Notes under the pieces: generated by a model | What the model was told of the DNA's origin: nothing | Databases searched by the model: none | Seen by the model: only the letters and a program-made list of their open reading frames with translations | Part shown: positions 25,177-34,412 of the stretch, in pieces | Layout of the letters: each line of letters starts with the position of its first letter | How positions within the stretch are numbered: position 1 is the stretch's first letter | Made by a program: the position numbers and the translations under genes | From: Anaerolineales bacterium | Lineage (GTDB): Bacteria > Chloroflexota > Anaerolineae > Anaerolineales > Villigracilaceae | NCBI GenBank assembly: GCA_016927315.1 | Contig: JAFGMV010000036.1 | Location: 62,001-126,000 of the forward strand | Direction of reading: 5' to 3' | Length of the DNA stretch: 64,000 bases

Positions 25177-27051
25177 ATGAGTATTCGTGTTAAGGTAATT
25201 TTTCCTTATCTGATACTAACGCTGCTGGTCGCCGTGACAGGAGTGTACGTTGTCACCCGTCTGGTGGCCAGCTCCCTGGGCGAACGCCTTACAAACCAGC
25301 TGCTCGAATCCGGGCGGGTCGTTTCTGACGGGCTGACCCGCCAGGAAATCAAACACGTTGAGGTCGGGCGAATTGTCGCCAATACAGTGGGGGTCTCCGA
25401 AGCCCTGGAAACAGAAGACCAGCAAAAACTATCTGAACTGGTGAAACCACTGGCCGCCGGACTGGATGCAGAGAACATCATCCTGGTCAACGCTGCCGGC
25501 AAGCCCCTGGTCAACATCACCCGGCTGCCGGACGGACGGGTTCAGGATTCACCGGCCCAGCAAGCCAGTATCCCTGCTGCCGTACTGCGCCTGGTCAGTT
25601 CAAAGGATCCCCAGACGCCGCCGCAGCGCGGTATCTGGGAACAGCAGGCAGACAATTATTATTACTTTACCGTCTTGCCGGTAACACAGGATGACCGGCT
25701 GGTGGGGGCGGTGCTGGTCGGCGCTTCCCTGGATACGATCCTGCCATACCTGAAAAGCGTCGCCCTGGCCGACATCATCGTCTATGGAAATAACGGGCAG
25801 GCCCTGGGGACGACCCTGAGAGGCGGTGAACAGGACCCCGACAAACTGGAGGCGCTGTCCATCACTGAAAGTGAATATGTCCGGCTGGCCGTCGCCAAAG
25901 ACCTGGTCGGCGGGGAAAATTTCTCTGTGGACGGGCGCTGGTACAGCCTGGCGCGCAGTTCCCTGCGGGTTGGAAACGATCACCTGGGCGTGTTTGCCGT
26001 CGTCCTGCCAATGGATTTTGTCATCCAACCAGGGGTGGCAAGCAGGAATTACTATATCCTGCTCTATGCTGCCGCAATGATCGCCGTCGTTGCGATCGGT
26101 TTCCTGATCTCCCGCCTGATCGTTAATCCGCTTTCCTCTCTGGTGAATACTTCCCAGGCGATTTCAAAAGGGGATCTCAGCCTGCGAACAGGAATAAAAA
26201 GCAAGGATGAGATTGGCTGGTTGGCGAATGCCTTCGATGACATGACCGCCAACCTGCAGGAACGCACTTCAGAACTGGAACGCACTTACCAGATCCTGGA
26301 GCAAATGGACAAGACCAAAACCACCTTCATCCAGGTCTCCGGGCATGAACTGCGCAGCCCACTGACCGTTGTCCAGGGATACGCCCAGATGCTGCGGGAA
26401 AAGACCAAGGAGGATGCTTACCTGCATTCGCTTTCGACCGGCATCCTGGACGGGACAGACCGTATGAAGGAAATCCTTAATAACATGCTGGTCGTTTCGC
26501 GCATCGACAGTGACGCTTTGAGGTTGGCCCCGGATTGGACCCGCCTGAAAGATATTTTCAGGCGGGTGCGAAAAACCTTCCAGGACGGCCTGGATGAACG
26601 AAAGCTCACCCTGGAAACGGATCAGGTTGACAATGTGCCAATGTTTTTGGCTGATCCCGATTTGATGTACCAGGTCTTTTACCACCTGACCATGAATGCG
26701 ATCAAATACACACCGGACGGCGGGAGGATTGTGGTATCTGGACAGCAAATCAGCCAGAATGGCAGGAAAGAACTCGAAGTCATTGTTGAAGATAACGGCA
26801 TCGGCATTGCCGACGAATACAAAAACTCGATCTTCGAAAAATTCTTCCAGACCGGTGAAGTACTGCTGCACTCAACAGGGAAAACAAAATTCAAAGGGGG
26901 AGGCCCCGGTCTGGGACTGGCGATTGTGAGAGGCATTGTGGAAGCCCATCACGGGCATGTCTGGGTGGAAAGCGTTGGACACAATGAAGAGACCTTTCCG
27001 GGCAGCAAATTCTATGTCCGGCTGCCATTGGACGAGGGCTCGGGCCAATGA
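25177..27051 (+). CDS. Membrane sensor histidine kinase (Cache-like sensor, HAMP, HisKA, HATPase)
   Basis: The protein has 624 residues from the ATG at 25177 (MSIRVKV, a short tail then TM1); an in-frame ATG at 25135 would add 14 residues. Domains: TM1 at about 5-27, an extracytoplasmic sensor of about 260 residues, TM2 near 291-316, HAMP to about 370, HisKA with phospho-accepting His390 in SGHELRSPLT, and HATPase with NAIKYTPDG (N box), DNGIGI (G1) and GPGLGLAIV (G2). A TATAAT at 25095-25100 may be its -10. No response regulator is adjacent. Its stop overlaps the DUF11 protein start by 4 bp, suggesting that the surface protein is functionally tied to the sensor. Confidence 0.88.
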   Translation: MSIRVKVIFPYLILTLLVAVTGVYVVTRLVASSLGERLTNQLLESGRVVSDGLTRQEIKHVEVGRIVANTVGVSEALETEDQQKLSELVKPLAAGLDAENIILVNAAGKPLVNITRLPDGRVQDSPAQQASIPAAVLRLVSSKDPQTPPQRGIWEQQADNYYYFTVLPVTQDDRLVGAVLVGASLDTILPYLKSVALADIIVYGNNGQALGTTLRGGEQDPDKLEALSITESEYVRLAVAKDLVGGENFSVDGRWYSLARSSLRVGNDHLGVFAVVLPMDFVIQPGVASRNYYILLYAAAMIAVVAIGFLISRLIVNPLSSLVNTSQAISKGDLSLRTGIKSKDEIGWLANAFDDMTANLQERTSELERTYQILEQMDKTKTTFIQVSGHELRSPLTVVQGYAQMLREKTKEDAYLHSLSTGILDGTDRMKEILNNMLVVSRIDSDALRLAPDWTRLKDIFRRVRKTFQDGLDERKLTLETDQVDNVPMFLADPDLMYQVFYHLTMNAIKYTPDGGRIVVSGQQISQNGRKELEVIVEDNGIGIADEYKNSIFEKFFQTGEVLLHSTGKTKFKGGGPGLGLAIVRGIVEAHHGHVWVESVGHNEETFPGSKFYVRLPLDEGSGQ

Positions 27052-28730
27052 AAGCTGGCGACAACCGCCGCGATCTGATACTGTTGATGCTCATTCTGCT
27101 GATCGGGATTCTCTTCATGATTTTTGCCGGTCAGGCGGCCCTCAACACCGAGGATGTTTGGTATGTACAGGCAGATGTGGGCTCTAATATCAACCTGACC
27201 GAATCCTACAGCGCCGATAAGCTCTCCTTTGCACCGGTAAAAGCAAATATTATGACCCCCGAGGAATGGTATGAAAGCTTTCTCACCCCTGGCGAAGGGG
27301 CGCCGGAGGCAGAGACAGTGCCCACCATTGATGCAGGGACTACACTGACTCCGGCGCCAACGGCCCCTGGCACACCGACCCAGGTCATACAGACAACGAT
27401 CCCCAGCCCGACCGCGGTCATTAATCCGACCAATACCCCGGTGATTATCATACCAAAACCTACCAGCCAGCCCCCCAAGACCAGTGTCGACCTGCGGATC
27501 ACAAACGACGATGGCAGCGGCGCCTACACGGTTGGCGATACGGTCGTCTACACAGTCATTGCCAGCAACAATGGGCCCAATCCCATCACCGGGGCGACCA
27601 TCACAGATGCACTGCCCTCCCAGGTGACACAATGGGACTGGGCCTGCACGGCGCTTGTCAGCGCCAGCGGCTGTGATCCCGTTGCGGGCAGCGCATCCAA
27701 TTTCAGTGACACGGTTAACATCCACAGCGGCGGCAGCATTCAGTATACCGTCACGGCGTACACAAATCCGGCCGCAACTTCCAACCTGACCCACACAGCT
27801 GTTATTTCATTCCCATCCAGCTATACCGATCCGAACCCGGGGGACAACACTGCAGCCGATACTGATACGCCGGTCTTCTCTTCAGACCTTGGCGTCACGC
27901 TGACAGACAATGCCACCGATTACGTGCCGGGTAATACGACCCGGTACGTCCTGACGGTCACCAATTACGGCCCAAGCAACGTAACCGGGGCCGCGATTAC
28001 CGATAACAGACCGGCCCTGATCTCACTGTGGGGCTGGTGTGTGGCCCCCTGCACCGCGGTCCCCAATACCACCGGAAATCTGATGGACACGTTCAACCTC
28101 GCCTCAGGCGCCAGCAGGACCTATTACATTGCGGCCAACATCGATGGCGCCGCATTAGTCGATCTGGTCAACACGGCTTCTTCAAGCGCAGCCACCGACC
28201 CCGCGGCGGGGAACGATTCAGACAGCGACACCGATACGATCATCACATCCAACACCCTGCCAAACGGGGATATTGGAACGAACAAGGACAACCTCACCGA
28301 TACGGTCCCCACTGGCGGGTCGATTACGCTGACATTAGGGACTTCCATCACCGTCACCGGCGCCGACCTGGGCAATCCTGACCTGGTCTATTATGAACTG
28401 CCAAGCGGCCCCGGGATCGCCATGGATGAAGTCGTTCTGGAAATCAGTGACGGATACAACTGGTACACCATCCTGAATTGGGGAGACGGAAACGCAGATG
28501 CTTACACAAATATCGCGATTCCTCTGGCTGTGCCCCCAAATGCCACCACCTGCAGCGGAGAACCTGATAACTGTAATATCGACGCAACCCTGCTATATAA
28601 CTCAAACGGAGTTGCAATCGACCTGGATTACCTGGTCCCGCCCGGAACGTATTACTACGTAAGGGTAAACGCTCCCTCCGGTGATAGCGGAGATGGCTGC
28701 GATGTCGATGCACTTTACGTAATTCCATAA
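27048..28730 (+). CDS. Membrane-anchored surface protein with two DUF11 repeats
   Basis: The protein has 560 residues. An N-terminal anchor LLMLILLIGILFMIFAG (residues 11-27) is followed by an extracellular region. Residues about 85-145 form a Thr/Pro linker. Two DUF11 (Ig-like) repeats lie near 148-250 and 278-370, marked by SVDLRITNDDGSGAYTVGD and SDLGVTLTDNATDYVPGN and by SNNGPNPITGATITDALP and TNYGPSNVTGAAITDNRP. A C-terminal domain contains several cysteines. No sortase or PEP-CTERM signal was seen. ATGA overlap with the kinase gene implies coupled translation. Probable surface adhesin, or an extracellular partner of the kinase (inference). Confidence 0.82.
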   Translation: MKAGDNRRDLILLMLILLIGILFMIFAGQAALNTEDVWYVQADVGSNINLTESYSADKLSFAPVKANIMTPEEWYESFLTPGEGAPEAETVPTIDAGTTLTPAPTAPGTPTQVIQTTIPSPTAVINPTNTPVIIIPKPTSQPPKTSVDLRITNDDGSGAYTVGDTVVYTVIASNNGPNPITGATITDALPSQVTQWDWACTALVSASGCDPVAGSASNFSDTVNIHSGGSIQYTVTAYTNPAATSNLTHTAVISFPSSYTDPNPGDNTAADTDTPVFSSDLGVTLTDNATDYVPGNTTRYVLTVTNYGPSNVTGAAITDNRPALISLWGWCVAPCTAVPNTTGNLMDTFNLASGASRTYYIAANIDGAALVDLVNTASSSAATDPAAGNDSDSDTDTIITSNTLPNGDIGTNKDNLTDTVPTGGSITLTLGTSITVTGADLGNPDLVYYELPSGPGIAMDEVVLEISDGYNWYTILNWGDGNADAYTNIAIPLAVPPNATTCSGEPDNCNIDATLLYNSNGVAIDLDYLVPPGTYYYVRVNAPSGDSGDGCDVDALYVIP

Positions 28731-28764
28731 TCCTGGCCAGCATACGCTTCCCCCACATCGTGAA

Positions 28765-28800
28765 AAAAGTGGAGCCCAATACCAGGGCTCCACTTTTCTT
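28765..28800. terminator. Bidirectional rho-independent terminator
   Basis: A 13-bp stem AAAAGTGGAGCCC (28765-28777) / GGGCTCCACTTTT (28785-28797) has a 7-nt loop and T/A tracts on both sides. It separates the convergent DUF11 protein and xylanase genes. Confidence 0.92.
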
Positions 28801-28843
28801 TTGAGATACAGGAATATCCGGAAGGGGATGAATACCTGTGTTC

Positions 28844-31108
28844 TTATTTGGTAAAGACCAGCAGGCCCATCCGGGAGGTATTCTGGTAGGTCTGGTGGGT
28901 GGGATCATTCCAGGTAACGACGCTGTCACGGATACCGTCTCCGTTTTCGTCATTGTTCACCTGGAACTCATACCCGATAAGCATGCCTTCCTGCGGCTTA
29001 ATGTAATCAAACTGGATCGCCAGTTCAACGATATATCCACTGTCGGTAACCCTGGTTGCAGTGGTGATCTTTTCTTCGGCCGCACCACCCAGGTAAGAGC
29101 GTTCATTCTCAAAGTTGATGCGGTACTGGCCATCGTCGGGTTCATAGGTGGTGGTTTTGGCATTGTTCTGGTCGACATAGATCTCAAACGAGTCCTGCTC
29201 CCAGGGGTTCCGGGCCTTCTTGCTCAACAGGCTGTCCGTCACAACCACATAGGCATACAGATACTCCTCGTCCCACAGTGTCTTTACCGTCCCGGTCGAA
29301 CCGCTGGCGCCCAGCACCCAGACCGCGGTCTCTTCCTGGTTGGCTGACGCCCAGACCTCATCTTCTTCACCATCGATGACAGGTGTTCCATAAACGGCTG
29401 CGGTCACTTTGGGTGCGTCGATAAATTTCAGGGTTCCATATTTGGAAGTATCTGCATCCTGGCTCAGGGAACGGTCATTCCAGGCAGCCGGGTTCTGCCC
29501 TGCGGCTGCCACACGAATATCAAACCCGATCTCGTCCTGGATATCGGCTTCTGTACCCAAGGGAATGGCTGCTTCCAAAAGCATACCGTCTTCTCCGGAA
29601 TCGATCGCAAAGACGACACCCTCACAATTCGAACAATCCCCGCCCTGGAAGGTTATATGCCGGTCATCCTCTTCATAGTGATCCGTCTTGCCGTTGTTTT
29701 CATCAAGGTACACATCAATGGCTCCCAGGTCTTCCGGAGAAGCATCCGCCTTCACACACACATACAGGTTGTTTTCATCCCAGCGCGTCTGGAAACCGGC
29801 AGTCACGGAATCTGACAATTTAAGCGAACTCCAGGGCTGTGTAGCCCATAAGATCTCAGCTTCCCCATCGATCTGCGGTGTCCCCCTGGGAATATCAACC
29901 AGCTGGGTCATGATCGGCAGCTGCAGTGGATCGATAATGCCCCAATAAGCATTTTTGGCTTGCAGGTTCTCGTCGAACAACAGCGGCAGATTGAGGCGCG
30001 TGATTGGGAAAGTCTTCAACCAGGTATGATCGTCCGCCATCCCCCAGAAGGTGACCGACTCGATTTTGTCTGACTGGCGCTCGAATACTTCAAAAAGTTC
30101 CTTATACCGGTAGCCCTGCTTGAGAAGGATATCCTCGGGAACGGCCTCATAAGTATCGGAATCGTTTGGGTAAACACTCAGGTCCAGTTCCGTGATGTGA
30201 ATTTCGCCCAACTCAAAAAGCATCTCAATGGTTTGTTCAACCGCTGCAGGGGCAGGATTCTGGATGTTGGCATGCATCTGCATCCCGATGCCTTCGATCG
30301 GGACACCCTGCGCCTGTAATTCCTTTACGACTTTATAAATGCACGCCCGCTTTTTCTGGTCTGTCGTGCTGTAATCGTTCAGGATCAGGGTGGCCTCAGG
30401 GGCGGTCTCATCGGCGGTCTGAAAAGCAGTCACGATGTAGTCCGTGCCGGTCAGTTCATACCACACTGTACGGCGCATGCAGTCATTTTCCTGTTCATCA
30501 ATGACCTCGTTAACCACATCCCAGACATTGATATCCTCTTTATAGCGGCCAACCACGGCCCGGATATGGTCCTCCAACCGTTTCAATACCAGTTCTTTAT
30601 TTTCCGGGGTAGCCTCAAGGGGGTTCCCTTCACTGTCCTGGAACATCCATTCGGCTGCCTGGTTGTGCCAGACAAGGGTGTGTCCATGAACTGCCATACC
30701 GCTGGCCCTGGCAAACTGGACCAGTTTGTCGGCATTCTCCCAGGTGAAATTCCCTTCCGTGGGTTGGATAGAGACCGGTTTCATAGCATTTTCAGCCGTC
30801 AGGCTGTTGAAATGATGCACCAGCAGGCCCACATGAGCATCACTGTCAAGTTGATCGGGCTCAAGTGCGGCGCCCACCAGGAAAGAAGATGAATAAGTTT
30901 TATGTACAGACGGGATATCCGGTTGAGGAGGCGCTGCCGCCAGATCGAATTCAAAGACAGCCAGTTCAGTACCACCCGGAGTTGCGGGTTCGTCAGCCAG
31001 TGCAGCCGCGTTGGTTGGGGTCGCGGCTAAATCGGAACCATTCGCACACCCGGTAAGGAAGACTACAAGGGTCAGAATCAGAAAAAGCTTTTTGTCAATG
31101 GACATCAT
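28844..31108 (-). CDS. Secreted lipoprotein endo-1,4-beta-xylanase (GH10) with two CBM9-like domains
   Basis: The protein has 754 residues. The lipobox is FLTGC (Cys21), followed by a Thr/Ala linker. The GH10 barrel at about residues 70-390 has acid/base Glu201 in WDVVNEVID, nucleophile Glu307 in HITELDLS, and GHTLVWHNQ and FWGMADDHTWL landmarks. Two C-terminal modules (about 400-570 and 580-754) carry GTPQIDGEAEILWA and GTPVIDGEEDEVWA, the CBM9-type opening, and bind xylan or cellulose ends. RBS AAAGGAG precedes the ATG. The surface-anchored enzyme cuts xylan into oligomers; no other xylan-use gene is nearby. Confidence 0.93.
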   Translation of the reverse strand: MMSIDKKLFLILTLVVFLTGCANGSDLAATPTNAAALADEPATPGGTELAVFEFDLAAAPPQPDIPSVHKTYSSSFLVGAALEPDQLDSDAHVGLLVHHFNSLTAENAMKPVSIQPTEGNFTWENADKLVQFARASGMAVHGHTLVWHNQAAEWMFQDSEGNPLEATPENKELVLKRLEDHIRAVVGRYKEDINVWDVVNEVIDEQENDCMRRTVWYELTGTDYIVTAFQTADETAPEATLILNDYSTTDQKKRACIYKVVKELQAQGVPIEGIGMQMHANIQNPAPAAVEQTIEMLFELGEIHITELDLSVYPNDSDTYEAVPEDILLKQGYRYKELFEVFERQSDKIESVTFWGMADDHTWLKTFPITRLNLPLLFDENLQAKNAYWGIIDPLQLPIMTQLVDIPRGTPQIDGEAEILWATQPWSSLKLSDSVTAGFQTRWDENNLYVCVKADASPEDLGAIDVYLDENNGKTDHYEEDDRHITFQGGDCSNCEGVVFAIDSGEDGMLLEAAIPLGTEADIQDEIGFDIRVAAAGQNPAAWNDRSLSQDADTSKYGTLKFIDAPKVTAAVYGTPVIDGEEDEVWASANQEETAVWVLGASGSTGTVKTLWDEEYLYAYVVVTDSLLSKKARNPWEQDSFEIYVDQNNAKTTTYEPDDGQYRINFENERSYLGGAAEEKITTATRVTDSGYIVELAIQFDYIKPQEGMLIGYEFQVNNDENGDGIRDSVVTWNDPTHQTYQNTSRMGLLVFTK

Positions 31109-31189
31109 CCACGCTCCTTTCCCTGATATTGTACCTTATTTGTTGTCCCGTTAAACTAATGCGGTCGCGCGGGTTTGCCCGGCAAGTGT

Positions 31190-31996
31190 TTACTTCTCCC
31201 TTAAAGACCTGTCCAGTGCCTTGAAATCCACCCTGGCTGTCAGGTCCAGGCTGACAGGCGATACCGATACACGGCGTTTGTGCTGCAGCACGAACACATC
31301 GGTATCCGCCGGTTCGCTTTCAAGATCGATGGCGTGTTGATAACCAACTGTACCGGGGACATCCCAAGATTCCCGCCTGGGCGCCGTCGGCATAAAATAA
31401 CGCTGCCGGGATACGCGGGTTACTTCCCAGGGGGTCTGGGGCGTGGCATCACTGGGCACTTCCACTTTCAGCAGGGCCAGGTCATCAGGTAGAGGGGCTT
31501 CCAATAACCACCTGGCAAACATCGTTGTGAAATAGGCAGCGGCAGAGAAATCGACCTCAGTCGAGTAGGAAAGATGGTGTTCCTGTTTTGTCTCTAAAGA
31601 GACTGCCATGGCCGGGATACCCATTGAAGCCGCCTCCAGGGCAGCGCCCACCGTTCCGGAAATAGTAATGCCGGAAGCAACATTTTCTCCATAATTGATC
31701 CCCGAAACAACCAGGTCTGGCCGGGCAGGTAAAATCTCCAGGATGGCGTGCTGAACAGCCTGGGCAGGGGTGCCCCCAACTGCAAAGACCTGCCATTCCT
31801 GTTCCCCAACAAAGACAGTCTCCTCCCGGATGATGCCATCGGAAGTATTTGGCAGGCTGCGCCCCATCCCGGATGATTGTTCACGCGGGGCGACCACGGT
31901 AACAAAGCCCAGTACTGAAAGCGCTTCTGCGGCAGCCCACAGGCCGGGGGAACGGATCCCATCATCATTGGTCAGCAGTACCTGTCGTTTTGGCAT
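31190..31996 (-). CDS. surE: 5'/3'-nucleotidase SurE
   Basis: The protein has 268 residues. TNDDGIRSPGL at residues 9-19 provides the metal-binding Asp pair, VVAPREQSSGMG the phosphate-site loop, and VSGINYGENVASGITISGTVGAALEA the family core with the metal-binding Asn. SurE dephosphorylates nucleoside monophosphates and helps stationary-phase survival. It is located between the xylanase and tRNA-Arg genes on the same strand. Length and motifs are normal. Confidence 0.93.
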   Translation of the reverse strand: MPKRQVLLTNDDGIRSPGLWAAAEALSVLGFVTVVAPREQSSGMGRSLPNTSDGIIREETVFVGEQEWQVFAVGGTPAQAVQHAILEILPARPDLVVSGINYGENVASGITISGTVGAALEAASMGIPAMAVSLETKQEHHLSYSTEVDFSAAAYFTTMFARWLLEAPLPDDLALLKVEVPSDATPQTPWEVTRVSRQRYFMPTAPRRESWDVPGTVGYQHAIDLESEPADTDVFVLQHKRRVSVSPVSLDLTARVDFKALDRSLREK

Positions 31997-32050
31997 GGAA
32001 TTCTCCCTGAAAGACAGAGAGCGGGAAAACCCGCTCTCTGCAATCTACAC

Positions 32051-32127
32051 TGGCGCCCCTTGTGCGACTCGAACACACGACCTTTTGGTCCGCAACCAAA
32101 CGCTCTAATCCACTGAGCTAAAGGGGC
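32051..32127 (-). tRNA. tRNA-Arg (anticodon GCG), CCA encoded
   Basis: The acceptor stem is GCCCCTT/AAGGGGC, the D-arm GCTC...GAGC, the anticodon stem TTTGG/CCAAA with loop TTGCGGA, giving anticodon GCG (reads CGC), and the T-stem/loop GTGTG-TTCGAGT-CGCAC. Discriminator G is followed by an encoded CCA at 32053-32051. Most bacteria decode CGY with ACG (inosine), so a GCG gene is noteworthy. Confidence 0.92.
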
Positions 32128-32140
32128 ATTAGCGAAACGA

Positions 32141-32169
32141 ATTCTAATGCAGAATGTTAGGCGGGTCAA
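32141..32169 (-). promoter_or_regulatory. Sigma-70 promoter of tRNA-Arg
   Basis: On the minus strand TTGACC (32169-32164) and TAGAAT (32146-32141) are separated by exactly 17 bp. Transcription would start near 32134, a few bases before the tRNA 5' end at 32127. Confidence 0.8.
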
Positions 32170-32213
32170 GGCACAATCTTGACAGGCACAATCTTGACAG
32201 GCACAATCTTGAT
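32169..32213 (+). repeat. Three tandem 15-bp repeats upstream of the VOC gene
   Basis: AGGCACAATCTTGAC occurs at 32169-32183 and 32184-32198, and a third copy with a final T at 32199-32213. Each unit creates a TTGAC(A) -35-like hexamer, and TACAAT follows at 32213-32218. The spacing from the nearest complete TTGACA (32194-32199) is only 13 bp. The array lies between the divergent tRNA-Arg and VOC genes and touches the tRNA -35. Confidence 0.8.
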
Positions 32214-32246
32214 ACAATTACCCAACCCCGTACACAGGAGGCTTTA

Positions 32247-32702
32247 ATGACGATCAAGGCGAAATATGTACACACCAACCTGATTGCCAAAGATTGGCGG
32301 GCGCTGGCCGGCTTCTACGAGAAGGTTTTTGGATGTAAACCGGTTCCCCCGGAACGGCGCCTGACCGGAAAGGGAATGGAAGCAGGTACCAGCATCCCGG
32401 AAGTGACCCTCCGCGGCATCCACCTGAGGCTGCCGGGATGCGGCCCGGAAGGACCTACGCTGGAAATCTTCACTTATGCTCCGCAGCTTGACTCCCTCCA
32501 ACGCGCAGTCAACCGGCCCGGATTCGCCCATATCGCCTTCAGGGTCGACGATGTCCGCACAGCATATGAAGAAGTACTGGCCACCGGCGGCAGCCCGATC
32601 GGGGAAATCGTTACCGTTGAAGTAAAGGGCCGCGGGACGGTTACCTGGTGCTACCTGGCAGATCCGGAAGGAAATATCCTCGAACTGCAATCCTGGGCAT
32701 AA
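32247..32702 (+). CDS. VOC-family (glyoxalase/bleomycin-resistance) protein
   Basis: The protein has 151 residues from the ATG at 32247, with AGGAGG 4 bp upstream; frame-open sequence before it only encodes the tandem repeats. It begins YVHTNLIAKDWRALAGFYEKVFG, typical of VOC beta-alpha-beta modules. Metal-type positions are His in YVHTNL, Glu in PTLEIFTY, His in FAHIAFRVDD and Glu in GNILELQSW. This H-E-H-E set suits a lyase, dioxygenase or epimerase. Substrate unknown; it is monocistronic. Confidence 0.85.
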   Translation: MTIKAKYVHTNLIAKDWRALAGFYEKVFGCKPVPPERRLTGKGMEAGTSIPEVTLRGIHLRLPGCGPEGPTLEIFTYAPQLDSLQRAVNRPGFAHIAFRVDDVRTAYEEVLATGGSPIGEIVTVEVKGRGTVTWCYLADPEGNILELQSWA

Positions 32703-32751
32703 AAAACAGCAGTTAGAAAAATCCCGGCCTGCCGTTCTTTATTGATTCCCT

Positions 32752-33540
32752 TTACCCGTCGCCAATCCGTTCAATTTCACCTGCCCCCATCACACTGTAT
32801 GAAACTTCTGGCGACCCGGAATAATACACATCGCCGCTGCCTGCAATGATCACATCCAGGCTTTCTGTAACCCAGATTTCCACACTGCCGGAACCTCCGA
32901 CATTGACGGTAACCGTTTCACTTTTCACCCCGGAGGCCTGGTAATCTCCTGAACCGCCAATATAAAGGTTCTGGGCCGCAGTCAGACCGTCCAGCGAACA
33001 ACTGCCCGAGCCAATAATACGGGTATCAATTTCATCTGCCTGCAGTAATTCGATATCGATATCACCAGACCCGTCGATTTCATTTTCCAGCGACACAGTG
33101 TCCAATTTATCGATCCAGATGCTGCCCGAACCCTGAATCTTCAGGTCCAGTGAGCTTGTCTCGACCTGGTCTGCATAGATATCGCCCGAACCGGCAACGG
33201 TCAGGCCAGTGATTTCACTGGCTGTCAGGTAGAAACGTACTGGAGCCGACGTGAAAACCATCCAGGAGGCATCCGGGCGCAGGCCAAGGTAGAGTGTGCT
33301 GCCGCGCACCTCACTCTCGATATACGGCAGCAGGTTCTCCGGGGCTGCGACTGTCAGGCTCTCCGCTTCGCCCCGGGTCAGGATCAGTTCGCCCGACCCG
33401 GACAGGACCACATTCTTGAACCCCTGAACCTGACGTTCTTCGCTGGTCAGCTGTCCTGCTGCCTGGATCATATCAGGACTGCAGCCGCTGAGCATGAGGA
33501 TGGTCATTACAACCAGGATCGAAATTATCAGAGTTCTCAT
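32752..33540 (-). CDS. DUF2807 (head GIN domain) lipoprotein
   Basis: The protein has 262 residues from MRTLIISI (ATG at 33540). The lipobox is LMLSGC. The rest is a right-handed beta-helix-like repeat of GSGD/GSGS turns (VLSGSGELIL, VAGSGDIYAD, IQGSGSIWID, IDGSGDIDIE, IIGSGSCSL), the hallmark of DUF2807. It ends with MGAGEIERIGDG. These are surface-exposed lipoproteins of unknown function, often adhesin-like. It follows plsC by 25 bp on the same strand. Confidence 0.87.
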   Translation of the reverse strand: MRTLIISILVVMTILMLSGCSPDMIQAAGQLTSEERQVQGFKNVVLSGSGELILTRGEAESLTVAAPENLLPYIESEVRGSTLYLGLRPDASWMVFTSAPVRFYLTASEITGLTVAGSGDIYADQVETSSLDLKIQGSGSIWIDKLDTVSLENEIDGSGDIDIELLQADEIDTRIIGSGSCSLDGLTAAQNLYIGGSGDYQASGVKSETVTVNVGGSGSVEIWVTESLDVIIAGSGDVYYSGSPEVSYSVMGAGEIERIGDG

Positions 33541-33565
33541 AGTTTCACTTCTCTTCACGCAATCA

Positions 33566-34255
33566 TCACGCCCAGTTCTGGGCAGCCCGAATCTGGCCTT
33601 CACCGACCAGGGAACGAATGCTGCACATCACTGTTTCAGATATTTTCCTCACCAGGGTCCGGTCATTGGCATCCCCGGAAAAACGCATCGGTTTCCCGAC
33701 CGTGATTACATACGGACCCCTCAGGTACCAGGTCACGACATCCTGCCGGCCTTCGAGGGTGGCCGGCATGAACGAACGCCCATCTTCCCGCAAATAAATT
33801 CCTACCGGGATCACCGGCGCCCCGCTGCTCAAAGCCAGCCGGGCAACGCCGGAACGCGGCGGGTGGAAATCCCTGCCAGGACTGATCCCCCCTTCAGGGA
33901 AAATCGCTACGGATCTGCCTTCGTCTAAAGCCTGTCTTGCCAGCCCCAATACATGCTCCCCTTGCCCGCGGACTACCGGGATCTGGCGCATCTTTCGCAT
34001 ATAGGCGCCCAATACCGGGATCGAAAAAACTTTCGCTGAGATCATGACGCTGATCGGCTGTTGAGTCAGCAGGTTGACGAAAAAAGGATCGGTTGAACTG
34101 GGATGGTTGACTGCAAACAGCACCGGCCCTTCCGGCAGCGACGCATGCCATTGAATATCCAGCCTGAGCATTAATCTGGCATAGACCTCGATCAGACAGC
34201 GTCCAATTTTATAGAGCATCCTGGATAGCATTGTCTTGGTAATCTCCTGCAGCAT
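33566..34255 (-). CDS. 1-acyl-glycerol-3-phosphate acyltransferase (PlsC family)
   Basis: The protein has 229 residues. Acyltransferase block I is NHPSSTDPFF (H-x4-D catalytic dyad), block II is the VLGAYMRKMRQIPV region, and block III is AIFPEGGISPG. PlsC-type enzymes transfer acyl chains to lysophosphatidic acid at the inner membrane. A hydrophobic helix precedes the catalytic motif. Related enzymes acylate lysophospholipids or other lipids, so the precise acceptor is uncertain. It is followed by the DUF2807 lipoprotein. Confidence 0.87.
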   Translation of the reverse strand: MLQEITKTMLSRMLYKIGRCLIEVYARLMLRLDIQWHASLPEGPVLFAVNHPSSTDPFFVNLLTQQPISVMISAKVFSIPVLGAYMRKMRQIPVVRGQGEHVLGLARQALDEGRSVAIFPEGGISPGRDFHPPRSGVARLALSSGAPVIPVGIYLREDGRSFMPATLEGRQDVVTWYLRGPYVITVGKPMRFSGDANDRTLVRKISETVMCSIRSLVGEGQIRAAQNWA

Positions 34256-34412
34256 AGGTTTTGTTGCAGTGAGAGTATATCCCCCATCGGGATTTCTTTC
34301 CTATTCAGAAGCTAACAAACAACCACCATTCCAGTAACGAACAAATCCATCATTGAATCCACGATCCAGGTTCACGCTGAACTTCGCCAGCGCGGGCCTG
34401 TATCCAACCTGA

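Noticed and set aside
32169-32213. Direct repeats as a CRISPR array
   Set aside because: Units are only 15 bp, abut with no spacers, and there are no cas genes.
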